Source: Promethearchaeota archaeon (GTDB lineage Archaea > Asgardarchaeota > Lokiarchaeia > Sigyniarchaeales > SOKP01). Taken from it: DNA of 55,835 nucleotides. The notes beneath the pieces were generated by a model, which was given only the letters and a program-made list of their open reading frames with translations, searched no databases and was not told the origin of the DNA. Of this stretch, positions 46,932-55,669 are shown in pieces (the stretch's first letter is position 1; every line of letters begins with the position of its first letter). The position numbers were made by a program, and so were the translations under genes. The stretch lies in the NCBI GenBank assembly GCA_008080735.1, contig SHMW01000020.1, forward strand, positions 1 to 55,835. Direction: 5' to 3'.

Positions 46932-47461
46932 CTGAAGAAAAGGTTATGAGTTCTGATGAATTAGATCATAGTTTGCGCTATGAAATCAGTGAAAAAGTCG
47001 GAGCTAAATCACTTCTTAAATGTATTCAATGTGGCGTTTGCTCTTCTGGATGTACTGTATCGCAGTATATCGATCTTCAACCTCATCGTGTAGTAGCATC
47101 ACTATTACTTGGGTTGAAAGATACTGTACTTAATAGTAATGCGATTTGGACTTGCAGTCTCTGCCATAGATGCACTGAGCGTTGTCCTAAAAACGTGGAT
47201 TATTCTTTCATCTTAGCATTACTGCGGAATATCGCATCAAAAGAGGGTAGAATTCCTAAGGAATATTCCAGCACTGTTGAGGTGATCAGCGAAAACGGAT
47301 TCGTGGTTCCATATTCAGGTGGTATGAAAAATACTATCGATCGACGTAGAGAAAAAATGGGACTACCGGAAATAATCCCTCCGAAATTAGATGAGGTAAA
47401 CTATATATTAGAAGAAACTGGATTAGGAAATTTAATTAAAACAAAGGAGGAGAAAGATTAA
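46928..47461 (+). CDS. hdrC: Heterodisulfide reductase subunit C homologue
   Basis: 177 residues. Two [4Fe-4S] motifs: CIQCGVCSSGC (about 32-42) and CSLCHRCTERCP (about 77-88). These make the ferredoxin-like wire between HdrA and HdrB. The start overlaps hdrA (ATGA) with a strong ribosome-binding site. In the MetFV-linked complex of acetogens the same subunit is present, so it need not reduce a CoM-S-S-CoB substrate. Confidence 0.95.
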   Translation: MTEEKVMSSDELDHSLRYEISEKVGAKSLLKCIQCGVCSSGCTVSQYIDLQPHRVVASLLLGLKDTVLNSNAIWTCSLCHRCTERCPKNVDYSFILALLRNIASKEGRIPKEYSSTVEVISENGFVVPYSGGMKNTIDRRREKMGLPEIIPPKLDEVNYILEETGLGNLIKTKEEKD

Positions 47462-47462
47462 A

Positions 47463-48344
47463 ATGGAATTTGCATTGTTTTTAGGATGTACCATTCCCTT
47501 GAAATTTCCGCATTTTGAAGTTGCATTCAGAGAAGTATGCAAAACTTTGGATATTGGGTTAAAACCCATGGACGGAGCGAGCTGTTGTCCTGAGCCCGTG
47601 TCTCTTCAATCCATAAATGTAGACGCATGGATGACCTTGGGCGCTCGAAATCTTGCCATCGCTGAAAGAATGGGCCTAGATGTTATGACTGTGTGCTCTG
47701 GATGTTATGAAACCCTGAAAACGGTAAAGGTACTATTGGGGGAGGATAAAGAACAGTTTGATAAGGTAAATTCAATATTAAACAAAATCGGCTATAAATA
47801 TAATGGTACTTCCGACGTGCTTCATTTTGTCGAACTATTTAGCCAAGAGGAAATGCTCGAAAAAATAAAAGGTTCAATAAAATTTCCCTTAGATGAGCTA
47901 AATATTGCGGCACATTACGGATGCCATCTTATTCGACCGAGTAAAATTATGCAATTTGACGATCCAGAACGACCTGAAACTATGGATAAGATATTGGACG
48001 TATTAGGTGCAAATACCGTGGCATTTGCCTCAAAATTGGAATGTTGCGGCTATTGCGCTCGATTGAATGAAGATATTGGATATGACTTGGTAAAAGAAAA
48101 AATGGTCGAGTTAGTCCATCTTGAAAATAAGGTGGATACAATGGTGGCAGTTTGTCCGGCGTGCGTAAGTCAATACGATAAGAAGGAGCGGATTTTATCC
48201 CGAAGAGTAGATGAGGACCTCGACATACCAATCTTATATCTTCCCGAATTGATGGCAGTTGCGTTTGGTGTCGATACAGAGAAATTAGATCTGCAGCGTA
48301 GAAGCATACGACCAACCAAATTAATGGAAAAATTAAAAATCTAA
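47463..48344 (+). CDS. hdrB: Heterodisulfide reductase subunit B homologue
   Basis: 293 residues with two CCG domains: CCPEPVS and CSGCYETLK in the first half, YGCHLIRPS, LECCGYCA and CPACVSQYD in the second. In methanogen HdrB these hold two non-cubane [4Fe-4S] clusters that cleave the heterodisulfide. The ligands look complete here. It follows hdrC by one base, with AAGGAGG at 47444-47450 as ribosome-binding site. In this operon it probably hands electrons to MetV/MetF, though a disulfide substrate is not excluded. Confidence 0.95.
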   Translation: MEFALFLGCTIPLKFPHFEVAFREVCKTLDIGLKPMDGASCCPEPVSLQSINVDAWMTLGARNLAIAERMGLDVMTVCSGCYETLKTVKVLLGEDKEQFDKVNSILNKIGYKYNGTSDVLHFVELFSQEEMLEKIKGSIKFPLDELNIAAHYGCHLIRPSKIMQFDDPERPETMDKILDVLGANTVAFASKLECCGYCARLNEDIGYDLVKEKMVELVHLENKVDTMVAVCPACVSQYDKKERILSRRVDEDLDIPILYLPELMAVAFGVDTEKLDLQRRSIRPTKLMEKLKI

Positions 48345-48430
48345 ATGAATCTCAATTTTTTTTAAAATTCAAAATAATCGTATAAAATAAAATCAAAAAC
48401 GTGATTTAGAAAAAAAAGTGAAAGACTAAA

Positions 48431-49126
48431 ATGATTATAACCCAACAAAAAGATATTGATGAGATATATGGAATGATAGAGCCATACGATAAAATCTTGA
48501 TAGCGGGATGCGATGGATGTTGTCAACCTCCACGCTCTGTTGAAGAAGCTCGTGTATTGGGACAGTTATTGGAATTAAAAGCAAAGAACAACGGAAAAGA
48601 TCTCAAATGGAGAGCCATTACTGTGTTGAGACAATGCGATGACAGAATTGCCGCGAGCACCATACGACCCTTTGTTGGAGAATATGATGCTATCATTTCT
48701 CTGGCTTGTGGGCTTGGGGTAGTAATGATGAATCGAGTCTTTAAAGATATTTTAACTTTTCCGGGACAAGACAGCATGTATGGCGGAGCGGAAAATGCGG
48801 GTGAGAACTTTTATGTGGAATATTGCGAGTCATGTGGAGATTGTATTCTGGCAGAGACGGGCGGAGTATGTCCAATGGCGGGATGTGCAAAACACCTCAG
48901 TAATGGGCCTTGTGGGGGTATGGTGGATGGAATGTGTGAAGTAGGCGGTTATGAACATGAATGTGCCTGGGTTAAAATATTTGAACGATTGAAAAAGTTT
49001 GATAGATTAGACCTTTTTCAAAAATATCGTCCACCCAGAGATTATCGACTACGTACTTCACCCAGTTTTATTGAAATAAATAAACAATATACTAATGAAC
49101 CACCTGAAGAGGAGGCGAAAGAATAA
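48431..49126 (+). CDS. metV: MetV, zinc/Fe-S partner of methylene-THF reductase
   Basis: 231 residues. Cys-rich segments CDGCCQPP (about 27-34), YCESCGDC and CPMAGCAKHLSNGPCGG are the MetV signature (the methylene-THF reductase C-terminal family). Family knowledge: in Moorella MetV pairs with MetF, supplies electron-transfer clusters and joins HdrABC-MvhD. It directly abuts metF (stop then ATG). The 86-base gap after hdrB is the only break in the operon and has no terminator-like fold. Confidence 0.93.
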   Translation: MIITQQKDIDEIYGMIEPYDKILIAGCDGCCQPPRSVEEARVLGQLLELKAKNNGKDLKWRAITVLRQCDDRIAASTIRPFVGEYDAIISLACGLGVVMMNRVFKDILTFPGQDSMYGGAENAGENFYVEYCESCGDCILAETGGVCPMAGCAKHLSNGPCGGMVDGMCEVGGYEHECAWVKIFERLKKFDRLDLFQKYRPPRDYRLRTSPSFIEINKQYTNEPPEEEAKE

Positions 49127-50083
49127 ATGACAAATCGACCAGCATTTAGTAATTTATGTAAAAAAATCGAGGAAGGTCATTTCACCATAACGGGGGAACT
49201 TGAACCAAAAAAGATACTTGATCTTGAAGAAATCATTGAATCGGCTAAGGAAATGAAACGGACCAAAAAGATAGCAGCTGCAAATGTCACAGACGGACCT
49301 CAAGGTGATGCATACATGTGTTCACTCGTACCGAGTTATAAAGTACAAGAAAAGGCTGGAATTGAAGCCGTCTGGCAAGTTACTGTGCGTGATAGAAACC
49401 GAGTAGCATTGTTTGGAGATGTTTTGGGGGCCGCAGTTATGGGACTAAAGAATATCCTAGTCTTAACGGGCGATCACACCGCTCTGGGTGATCACAAAAA
49501 AGGAAGAGCAGTATATGACTTAGATAGTACCCAATTCTGCGATATGCTCTCAAAAATGATAGATGAAGGTACAGATCTCGAAGGAAACGAGCTGAAAGGA
49601 GGTAAAATCGAAATGAATTACGGATGCGTAGCCAATCCAAACAGCAACCCCAGAGAACCGGAAATAATGAAGGTGGGCAGAAAAGTCGAACAAGGGGTTG
49701 ATTTTATCCAGACCCAGACAGCCTTTGATATTGATGAGGCTAAGGATTTTCTAAAGGATTTGGAACAATTCAACGTTCCCGTTTTGCTGGGTATCTTTCC
49801 GCTCAAATCCTACGGAATTGCTTGGTACTTCGATAACTATATCCCTGGAGTAAGCGTACCAAAAAACCTTCTTAAGTCCCTCAAGACGGCTGAAAAGGAA
49901 AACAAAGGAGACAAACCCGCCAAATATGCAGCCATCGACAAAATAAATATTGAATTCTTTAAGCCATTTATCGAAGAAATCAAAAAGACTACGAAAGCTG
50001 CGGGTATTCACTGCATGGCGGTCGAATATGAAAGGCTTTTCGACCCTCTCCTCAAAGAATTCGAGGAATATACATATCTCTAA
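49127..50083 (+). CDS. metF: 5,10-methylenetetrahydrofolate reductase
   Basis: 318 residues, TIM barrel with FAD. It reduces methylene-H4folate to methyl-H4folate in the methyl branch of the Wood-Ljungdahl path. Seen: TGELEPKK near the N-terminus with the catalytic Glu, AAANVTDGPQGDAYM, LVLTGDHTALGDH, and FIQTQTAFDI with FPLKSYG later. It is a folate (bacterial-type) enzyme, not the F420-dependent methanopterin Mer. Last gene of the hdrA-C-B-metV-metF operon. Confidence 0.94.
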   Translation: MTNRPAFSNLCKKIEEGHFTITGELEPKKILDLEEIIESAKEMKRTKKIAAANVTDGPQGDAYMCSLVPSYKVQEKAGIEAVWQVTVRDRNRVALFGDVLGAAVMGLKNILVLTGDHTALGDHKKGRAVYDLDSTQFCDMLSKMIDEGTDLEGNELKGGKIEMNYGCVANPNSNPREPEIMKVGRKVEQGVDFIQTQTAFDIDEAKDFLKDLEQFNVPVLLGIFPLKSYGIAWYFDNYIPGVSVPKNLLKSLKTAEKENKGDKPAKYAAIDKINIEFFKPFIEEIKKTTKAAGIHCMAVEYERLFDPLLKEFEEYTYL

Positions 50084-50207
50084 ATACTTATCTTAATGAA
50101 AAAAATCAAAAAATAAACAAAAAAAGTTTTTTCCAAATTATTAAATAAATTTTTTTTTATATTTGTGTAAGACCAAAGTACCAGAATAAAAAAAGTGGTG
50201 GGCTGAT

Positions 50208-50669
50208 ATGAAAAATTTAGATAGTAAAGATAAGAAAATATTAGAAATGTTGATTGAGGATTCAAGGAGGCCATATCGAGAAATTGCAGAGAATGTGGAC
50301 CTTTCCGAGTCAACAATTCGCAAACGTGTAATCAAACTCCAAGAAGAGGGTGTGATTGAGAAATTTACGATAAAAGTCTGTCGGGAAGAAGAAAAATGCA
50401 TTATGGCATTTGTGACTCTTATCCCAAAATCTCAGAGTGAAATCAAGGAACTTCTCCGCGAAACTCAAGTCTTACCCGAATGTGAGGAGGTCTATTTTCT
50501 TGCGGGAGAATGCGGAGTGCTATTGAAAGTAACTGTCCCAGAAATAAATGAATTAGACGCTCTACTCGAGGCATTTCGTGCGAGAAGTGATGTGCGTAGC
50601 GTAGAAAGGGTTTGTGTCGTTCTTAAGCCGATTAAAGCGCCCTCTTCGAATAACGGTTTTATGAGATAA
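50208..50669 (+). CDS. Lrp/AsnC-family transcription regulator
   Basis: 153 residues. The winged helix DSRRPYREIAENVDLSESTIRKRV at residues about 18-42 is followed by a RAM-like ligand domain (IMAFVTLIPKSQSEIKELL, then YFLAGECGVLLKV). Cysteines in the second domain (about 64, 96 and 104) could sense redox state. It lies between the hdr-met operon and the MttB-family gene and could regulate either; this is inferred only from position. Confidence 0.9.
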   Translation: MKNLDSKDKKILEMLIEDSRRPYREIAENVDLSESTIRKRVIKLQEEGVIEKFTIKVCREEEKCIMAFVTLIPKSQSEIKELLRETQVLPECEEVYFLAGECGVLLKVTVPEINELDALLEAFRARSDVRSVERVCVVLKPIKAPSSNNGFMR

Positions 50670-50804
50670 CCCTTTTTTTTATATGATATATTTTTAGCCT
50701 TCGAATTTGGCATAGAAGAGCCGATTTATTCTTTTCGCATATTTTAGTTAATATTTTATAATAATCCATCTGATAATTATCTAAAGTACATTTTGGAAAT
50801 TATT

Positions 50805-52319
50805 ATGAAATTAAGTCGATTTAGAATCTTGGATAAACAAGAAATAGAATCAATTCATCAAACCACAATGGAATTACTGGATGAAGTCGGTATTCGAGTT
50901 GAGAGTCCCCAGATAAGGAACCTTCTTAAGCAAAAGGGTGCGATTACCGAGAATTCAAAAAACAGAGAAGAATTCGTGAAATTGCCTCCTGATATGGTTA
51001 TGGATTCCTTAAAGAATGTTCCAAAGCAATTTACGATGTGGGGGCCCGACGGCACTTACAATTTTACCATAAATACACATTCTACACAATTCGGTACATT
51101 TGGGGCGGCAATTAATCTCCATGACTCGTCCCGCAGAAAAAAAGTGAGGAAAACATCACTTCAAGATTCAATTGAACATATTCGGGTTGTAAATGAATTA
51201 GATAATATAGCATGTTCCCATATGGACGTCTGGCCAAGTGATGTCCCGTTCACGGAATTACACTTTCATACTCTAAGAGCATGGGGCAGATATGCTAAAA
51301 AACCATATGGGATGGGATGCTATGGGCGCACGGCATCAAACGATATGATTGAACTTACTTCGATTATATGCGGTGATGTGGAAGAGATCCAAAAAAGACC
51401 ACGTCTTTTAGGCGTTTTTAATCCAACCTCTCCCTTAACTCTTCCTAAAATTTTATTAAATGGTCTGGAAATATTTGCGAAATATAACCAACCGATCAAT
51501 ATTTCGGCTGCAGCTTTAGCGGGTTCGAGTGCACCTGTAACTCTAGCGGGGGTTTTGACCCAAGCTAATATGGAAGTTCTCTCATCGATTATAATTACTC
51601 AAATTATTAATCCTGGGACACCCGTGTTGTATGGATCAACAAATTCAATTATGGATCCTGCTACCGGCAACACGGCGTATGGGTCTTTTGAAATGGGATT
51701 ACTCACCATCGCCAGTGCTCAAATGGCCCAGTTTTATGGGATTCCCTCAAAAGGCTCGGGTGCGCTAACGGAATCTAAATGTTTTGATATGCAAAACGGG
51801 TTTGAACGTTTTATGACTTTATTCTGTGCTGCAAATGCGGGTCATAACTATATTACATGTGCTGGAACGTATGAAACCTCCCTTAGCGAAGCCTTAGAAC
51901 TGCTCCTAATCGATAATGATCTAATCGGAATTATCCGAAATGGGTTGGTTGGATTTAAGGCAACTCAAGAAAGTATCGCAAAACAGGAGATATCTGCTAT
52001 TGCTACTGGTGAACTAAAATCATATTTGGGAAGCAAACATTCTGTCAAGCATACCCGAAAAGAAATATTTATTCCCAATCTAGTAGACAGGAACCGTCGC
52101 GGCTCTTGGATAAAAGATGGAAGCTTAGATATGTTTCATCGCGCCCGTAGAGAAGTCCAAAAAATCCTTGAAACGAAGGCAGAATCTCATCTCAATAAGA
52201 AGATTGAAAACGAACTTGAGAATTATTATAAGATAATATCATCAAGAACTCTCGAAGAATATAAGAAAAATGAAGGATTAGAAGGGACTATTAATAATTC
52301 TGACATTTTGGGAATATAA
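50805..52319 (+). CDS. MttB-family (non-pyrrolysine) methyltransferase
   Basis: 504 residues from the ATG at 50805; a TTG at 50793 is less likely. Members move methyl groups from quaternary or tertiary amines to a corrinoid protein. The fold is recognised by QTTMELLDEVGIRVESP, SPLTLPKILLNGLEIFAKY, PGTPVLYGSTNSIMDPATG and the late AANAGHNYITCAGTYETSLS. The frame contains no internal TAG, so this is the pyrrolysine-free type (like MtgB), whose substrates include glycine betaine and related compounds. No corrinoid protein lies next to it. Methyl groups could enter the folate pool made by the neighbouring operon. Confidence 0.9.
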   Translation: MKLSRFRILDKQEIESIHQTTMELLDEVGIRVESPQIRNLLKQKGAITENSKNREEFVKLPPDMVMDSLKNVPKQFTMWGPDGTYNFTINTHSTQFGTFGAAINLHDSSRRKKVRKTSLQDSIEHIRVVNELDNIACSHMDVWPSDVPFTELHFHTLRAWGRYAKKPYGMGCYGRTASNDMIELTSIICGDVEEIQKRPRLLGVFNPTSPLTLPKILLNGLEIFAKYNQPINISAAALAGSSAPVTLAGVLTQANMEVLSSIIITQIINPGTPVLYGSTNSIMDPATGNTAYGSFEMGLLTIASAQMAQFYGIPSKGSGALTESKCFDMQNGFERFMTLFCAANAGHNYITCAGTYETSLSEALELLLIDNDLIGIIRNGLVGFKATQESIAKQEISAIATGELKSYLGSKHSVKHTRKEIFIPNLVDRNRRGSWIKDGSLDMFHRARREVQKILETKAESHLNKKIENELENYYKIISSRTLEEYKKNEGLEGTINNSDILGI

Positions 52320-52394
52320 AACCTGTTATATTTAACAAAAAATTGATCGATAAGATAGGAAACTTTTATTAGTATCAATTGAAAATTAGTATTA

Positions 52395-53747
52395 ATGAAT
52401 GAACAAATTAGCTATAATCGTTCTTATACATTCATATTTACTCTATTCTATTTCGCGCAAGGTTTTTGTCAAGGGGTCCCATTTCTTGTATGGAAATCAT
52501 ACATAGTTCATGTATTAGGCGATGTAGATATTGCTCTTTGGTTAATAATATATGCCGTAGGAAATATTCCGTGGGCTATTAAAATGATAGTGGGCATATT
52601 TAACGATAAAATTGGCTCAAGAAAGTATGGTAGAAGATTTCCATGGATTATCAGTTTTGGATCATTTGGTGCCGTATGGTGGTTTATTATGGCATTCTAT
52701 ACTCCTACTGACCAATCAATCTATTTATGGCTTACGATTTATTACTTTATGACCCAACTTGGAATGGCTTTTGCAGATACTGCTTTAGATGGGCTAATTT
52801 TGGATGTCACACCTAAAGAAAAGCTAGCTAGAGTTCAAGGCTATACGTGGACGGTAATGTTTTTAGGATACGGCGTAGGTGGAATGCTATTGACTCTGAT
52901 TTTGGGATTGGATAATATTTATATTGTACACATCATCACTGGTGTTCTAATGTTCCTGTCTTGTATCTTGCCATATAAGATAAAGGAGCCAGATATCGAG
53001 GATATTCCCCTAAAAGAGTTTGGGAAAGATTTATTAACTTTTGCAACTAAAAAACGCAATTGGAAAGTGTATATATATACTTTTTTAGGTGCTTTTCAAG
53101 GTGTTATGTTATTGGATTTTTTAACATATACTGTTCTGATATCAATGGGAATCATTAATGTCGAAGACACAATCTTATCAATCACAGAAGGAGGAGCGAT
53201 CGATTTATTAGGATGGGGTTCTCTCTTTTATTTTGCTAGTGGGGTTGGAACGGTAATAGGGTCATTGATTTCTGGTAAATTTGGTGATAAAAGTAGAAAG
53301 AAAACAATATCAACGGTCTTTCTTAGCTTTATCCCTTATTGTCTTCTTCTAGTCCTACCATTTGCCTTTACAAGTAATTTCTATATTGCACTTGGTCTTG
53401 GAATTCTTTTTCAAATCCTATTTGGAGCGTTTCAAAATGCTCTCACCGTTGTCAATCAGACGATACGAGGGGATCTCGCCAAAAAATATTATCCCAATCT
53501 CAAGAGCACGTATTTTGCGTTAGTTGTCTCCTTAATTAATGCAGGACAAAACGTGGGAACATTGATCGGAGCTGCTTTATTATCCTTTCTTGTGATCTTT
53601 ATTGATAATTTCTTTATAAATATGTTCATAATCTCGGCTTTCTGCGCTTTTAGTCTCTTTTCTTCCTACATAATCTTTCGAACGATTGATCCCATTGATT
53701 ATGAACTAGGCAGAGCAATAAATGTAGGGTCACCCCCAAACCCATAA
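52395..53747 (+). CDS. MFS transporter (AmpG/BT1-like)
   Basis: 450 residues, about 12 membrane helices in two halves. The MFS loop signature between TM2 and TM3 reads FNDKIGSRKYGRRFPWII, and a parallel GKFGDKSRKKT occurs in the second half. The shape recalls AmpG/BT1-type carriers, which take up muropeptides or folates; the substrate here cannot be told. It follows the MttB-family gene by 75 bases in the same direction, so it may import that enzyme's substrate. Confidence 0.85.
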   Translation: MNEQISYNRSYTFIFTLFYFAQGFCQGVPFLVWKSYIVHVLGDVDIALWLIIYAVGNIPWAIKMIVGIFNDKIGSRKYGRRFPWIISFGSFGAVWWFIMAFYTPTDQSIYLWLTIYYFMTQLGMAFADTALDGLILDVTPKEKLARVQGYTWTVMFLGYGVGGMLLTLILGLDNIYIVHIITGVLMFLSCILPYKIKEPDIEDIPLKEFGKDLLTFATKKRNWKVYIYTFLGAFQGVMLLDFLTYTVLISMGIINVEDTILSITEGGAIDLLGWGSLFYFASGVGTVIGSLISGKFGDKSRKKTISTVFLSFIPYCLLLVLPFAFTSNFYIALGLGILFQILFGAFQNALTVVNQTIRGDLAKKYYPNLKSTYFALVVSLINAGQNVGTLIGAALLSFLVIFIDNFFINMFIISAFCAFSLFSSYIIFRTIDPIDYELGRAINVGSPPNP

Positions 53748-54002
53748 ATCCCTTTCTTTTCTTATTTTTCTATTTTTGATGAATCCGGCTTTTAGACGCA
53801 GGAAAGAAATATAAATCTAAAAATATCTAAATACAGAATTATTTCGTTTTTCTAGTACGAACTAACTAAAAAATATCAATAATTAAAATTGTTGACTTTA
53901 TGGTTTATTTAGATTAAAATTCGGAATAATCTATCCTTTTAATCTTAGGAAATTAGATTCTTTATAAACAGGGTTAATTTCACAGCTGAAAAGTGAATTT
54001 AG

Positions 54003-54377
54003 ATGGAATTATTAGATGAATCATATATAGAAAAATTAAAAGAAATCAGCAATTTATTGTTTGATAAGAAACTAAGTATCTCGATATCTCTGGGATTATT
54101 GTACTTCACTGTCCAGATAACAGATTTGATAAGTACATTCATCGGGTTAGAATTGGGCGCAATAGAAACAAACCCATTAGGAATAAATCCACCTGTGATA
54201 TTTCTAAAATTTTTATCCCCACTTTTAATAATAAGTGCGTATGTTTATCTCTTGAAATATTTGAACAATCAGAAATCTCTTTTTTTCAGCATTGTATTCA
54301 TAAACATCATTTTGGTTGGATTTTATACATTTGTAACCATCAACAATATTTCTGTCATTAATTATCTCTCGGGATGA
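54003..54377 (+). CDS. Small membrane protein, DUF5658-like
   Basis: 124 residues with three or four hydrophobic helices. The segment FTVQITDLISTFIGLELGA followed by ETNPL fits the DUF5658 pattern (a helix with D and T residues, then E-x-NP). Function is unknown for the family. Lone gene in a sparse region. Confidence 0.65.
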   Translation: MELLDESYIEKLKEISNLLFDKKLSISISLGLLYFTVQITDLISTFIGLELGAIETNPLGINPPVIFLKFLSPLLIISAYVYLLKYLNNQKSLFFSIVFINIILVGFYTFVTINNISVINYLSG

Positions 54378-54594
54378 TTTAAGAATATCAGAATCATCTA
54401 AATCCAATTCTTCCCCATATTATTATTCATATTAATGACTTTTTTCACTTTTAATTTTTACACACAAAACTCACAAATTATTATGTCTGGACAACACGGA
54501 CTTCACGATTTCAACGGGATATTAAAAATGATGAGCGTTTTATAGTTATTAACCAAAATAAAACCTCTATTTAATAATCAGTTCATATCTGAAA

Positions 54595-54714
54595 ATGAGT
54601 TTTAACAAAAACAAATACGCACAAATTATCGAGTACTATGATTTTAGGATGAAAGAACAATACAAATACGATTCAAAAGATTATTTCAGAGAAAGATATT
54701 CAGATGATTATTAA
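54595..54714 (+). CDS. Tyrosine-rich micro-ORF, 39 residues
   Basis: An ATG-started frame of 39 codons rich in Tyr (8), Lys and Asp (for example KYAQIIEYYDFRMKEQYKYD). The composition is not that of chance AT-rich translation, which gives mostly I, F, K, N and L. It ends 10 bases before the 3' end of the broken MBL gene. No family recognised; could be a small protein gene or chance. Confidence 0.35.
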   Translation: MSFNKNKYAQIIEYYDFRMKEQYKYDSKDYFRERYSDDY

Positions 54715-54724
54715 TTATTAGTTA

Positions 54725-55568
54725 TTAATTCAGAGCATAGTATTTTGCGATATTATCTTCGCTAATCTTTTTAACCTTTTCTTGCTCTTCCAAGTAAAAC
54801 AAGTGTGCTAGGACTTCACTAAGAGCTAAAAAGGAATTTATATCATCTAAATCACCGAAATGCTGCTTAGCAATAGATACAGGACTTATCGGTTTATTTT
54901 CAATAAGCTCATAAATCTCTTTTAAACGTCTTTGATGATGTTCTTGAATTTGCTTGATTCTTTTCTCAGGACTATAAATGAGTTCTTGATGCGCAGGGAA
55001 AATTATTTCTGGCTTGAGCTGATCAATTCTTTTTAGTGAATTTAGATATAGCTTTAGTATGTTATGAAAATTATACTCGCTATCCTTTTCCTTAATCATG
55101 GGGTTGATGATAAAGACACCAATATGGGGCGTGATTCGAGATAAGATATGATCTCCGGAGAAGAGATATTTTCTATTCTTTTCAAAAAGACAGGTATGTC
55201 CCAACGCATGCCCCGGGGTCCAAATTACTTTAAATTTTCCGTTCTCAATCTCAAACTCATAATTATCATGTAAAATTATATCTGGAGGGTAGTATTTTTT
55301 CAATTGAGGCCATGTGAGAAAATCCAAATGATTATGAGAGACCAAGCAATGACTAATTTTTGGGAGTTATGTCGAGTTCCTCTAAGCAAGAGAAAAATTT
55401 TTTGTGCCCATTGCCCATATTTAACCCCGCATCAAAGAGAAAATAGCTATCCTCCAATTTCAATAGGTATGTATATACATATTTTACATCAAAAGGAACA
55501 TCTATTTTTATTTGTATAACGTCGCCCAACTGATTTATCTTACTATTAAACTCAAAATTCACATTCAT
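54725..55568 (-). pseudogene. Metallo-beta-lactamase-fold hydrolase, broken
   Basis: Two adjacent frames on the minus strand: 55353-55568 (N-terminal strands, YLLKLEDSYFLFDAGLN) and 54725-55345 (TPGHALGHTCLFE, LFSGDHILSRITPHIG, FPAHQEL, all metal-site motifs). A shift of one base in an A-run near 55357 joins them into ...LDITPKISHCLVSHNHLDF, so the first metal motif HxHxDH is present as HNHLDF. The next 40 or so residues of the fold also look missing before PDIILHDNYEFEI. Frameshift plus shortened middle points to a decayed gene; a sequencing slip would explain only the first. Confidence 0.7.
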
Positions 55569-55669
55569 TGCTCTCTTGAAATTAATTAAGACTTAAAATT
55601 GGGGAAATGCTATTTATATTTCTGTTATAATAAGCTGTGTTAGATTTAAAATATAATAAATTGAATTGA

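Noticed and set aside
50805..52319. Pyrrolysine-containing MttB
   Set aside because: The frame has no internal TAG; it is read straight through as the pyrrolysine-free type.
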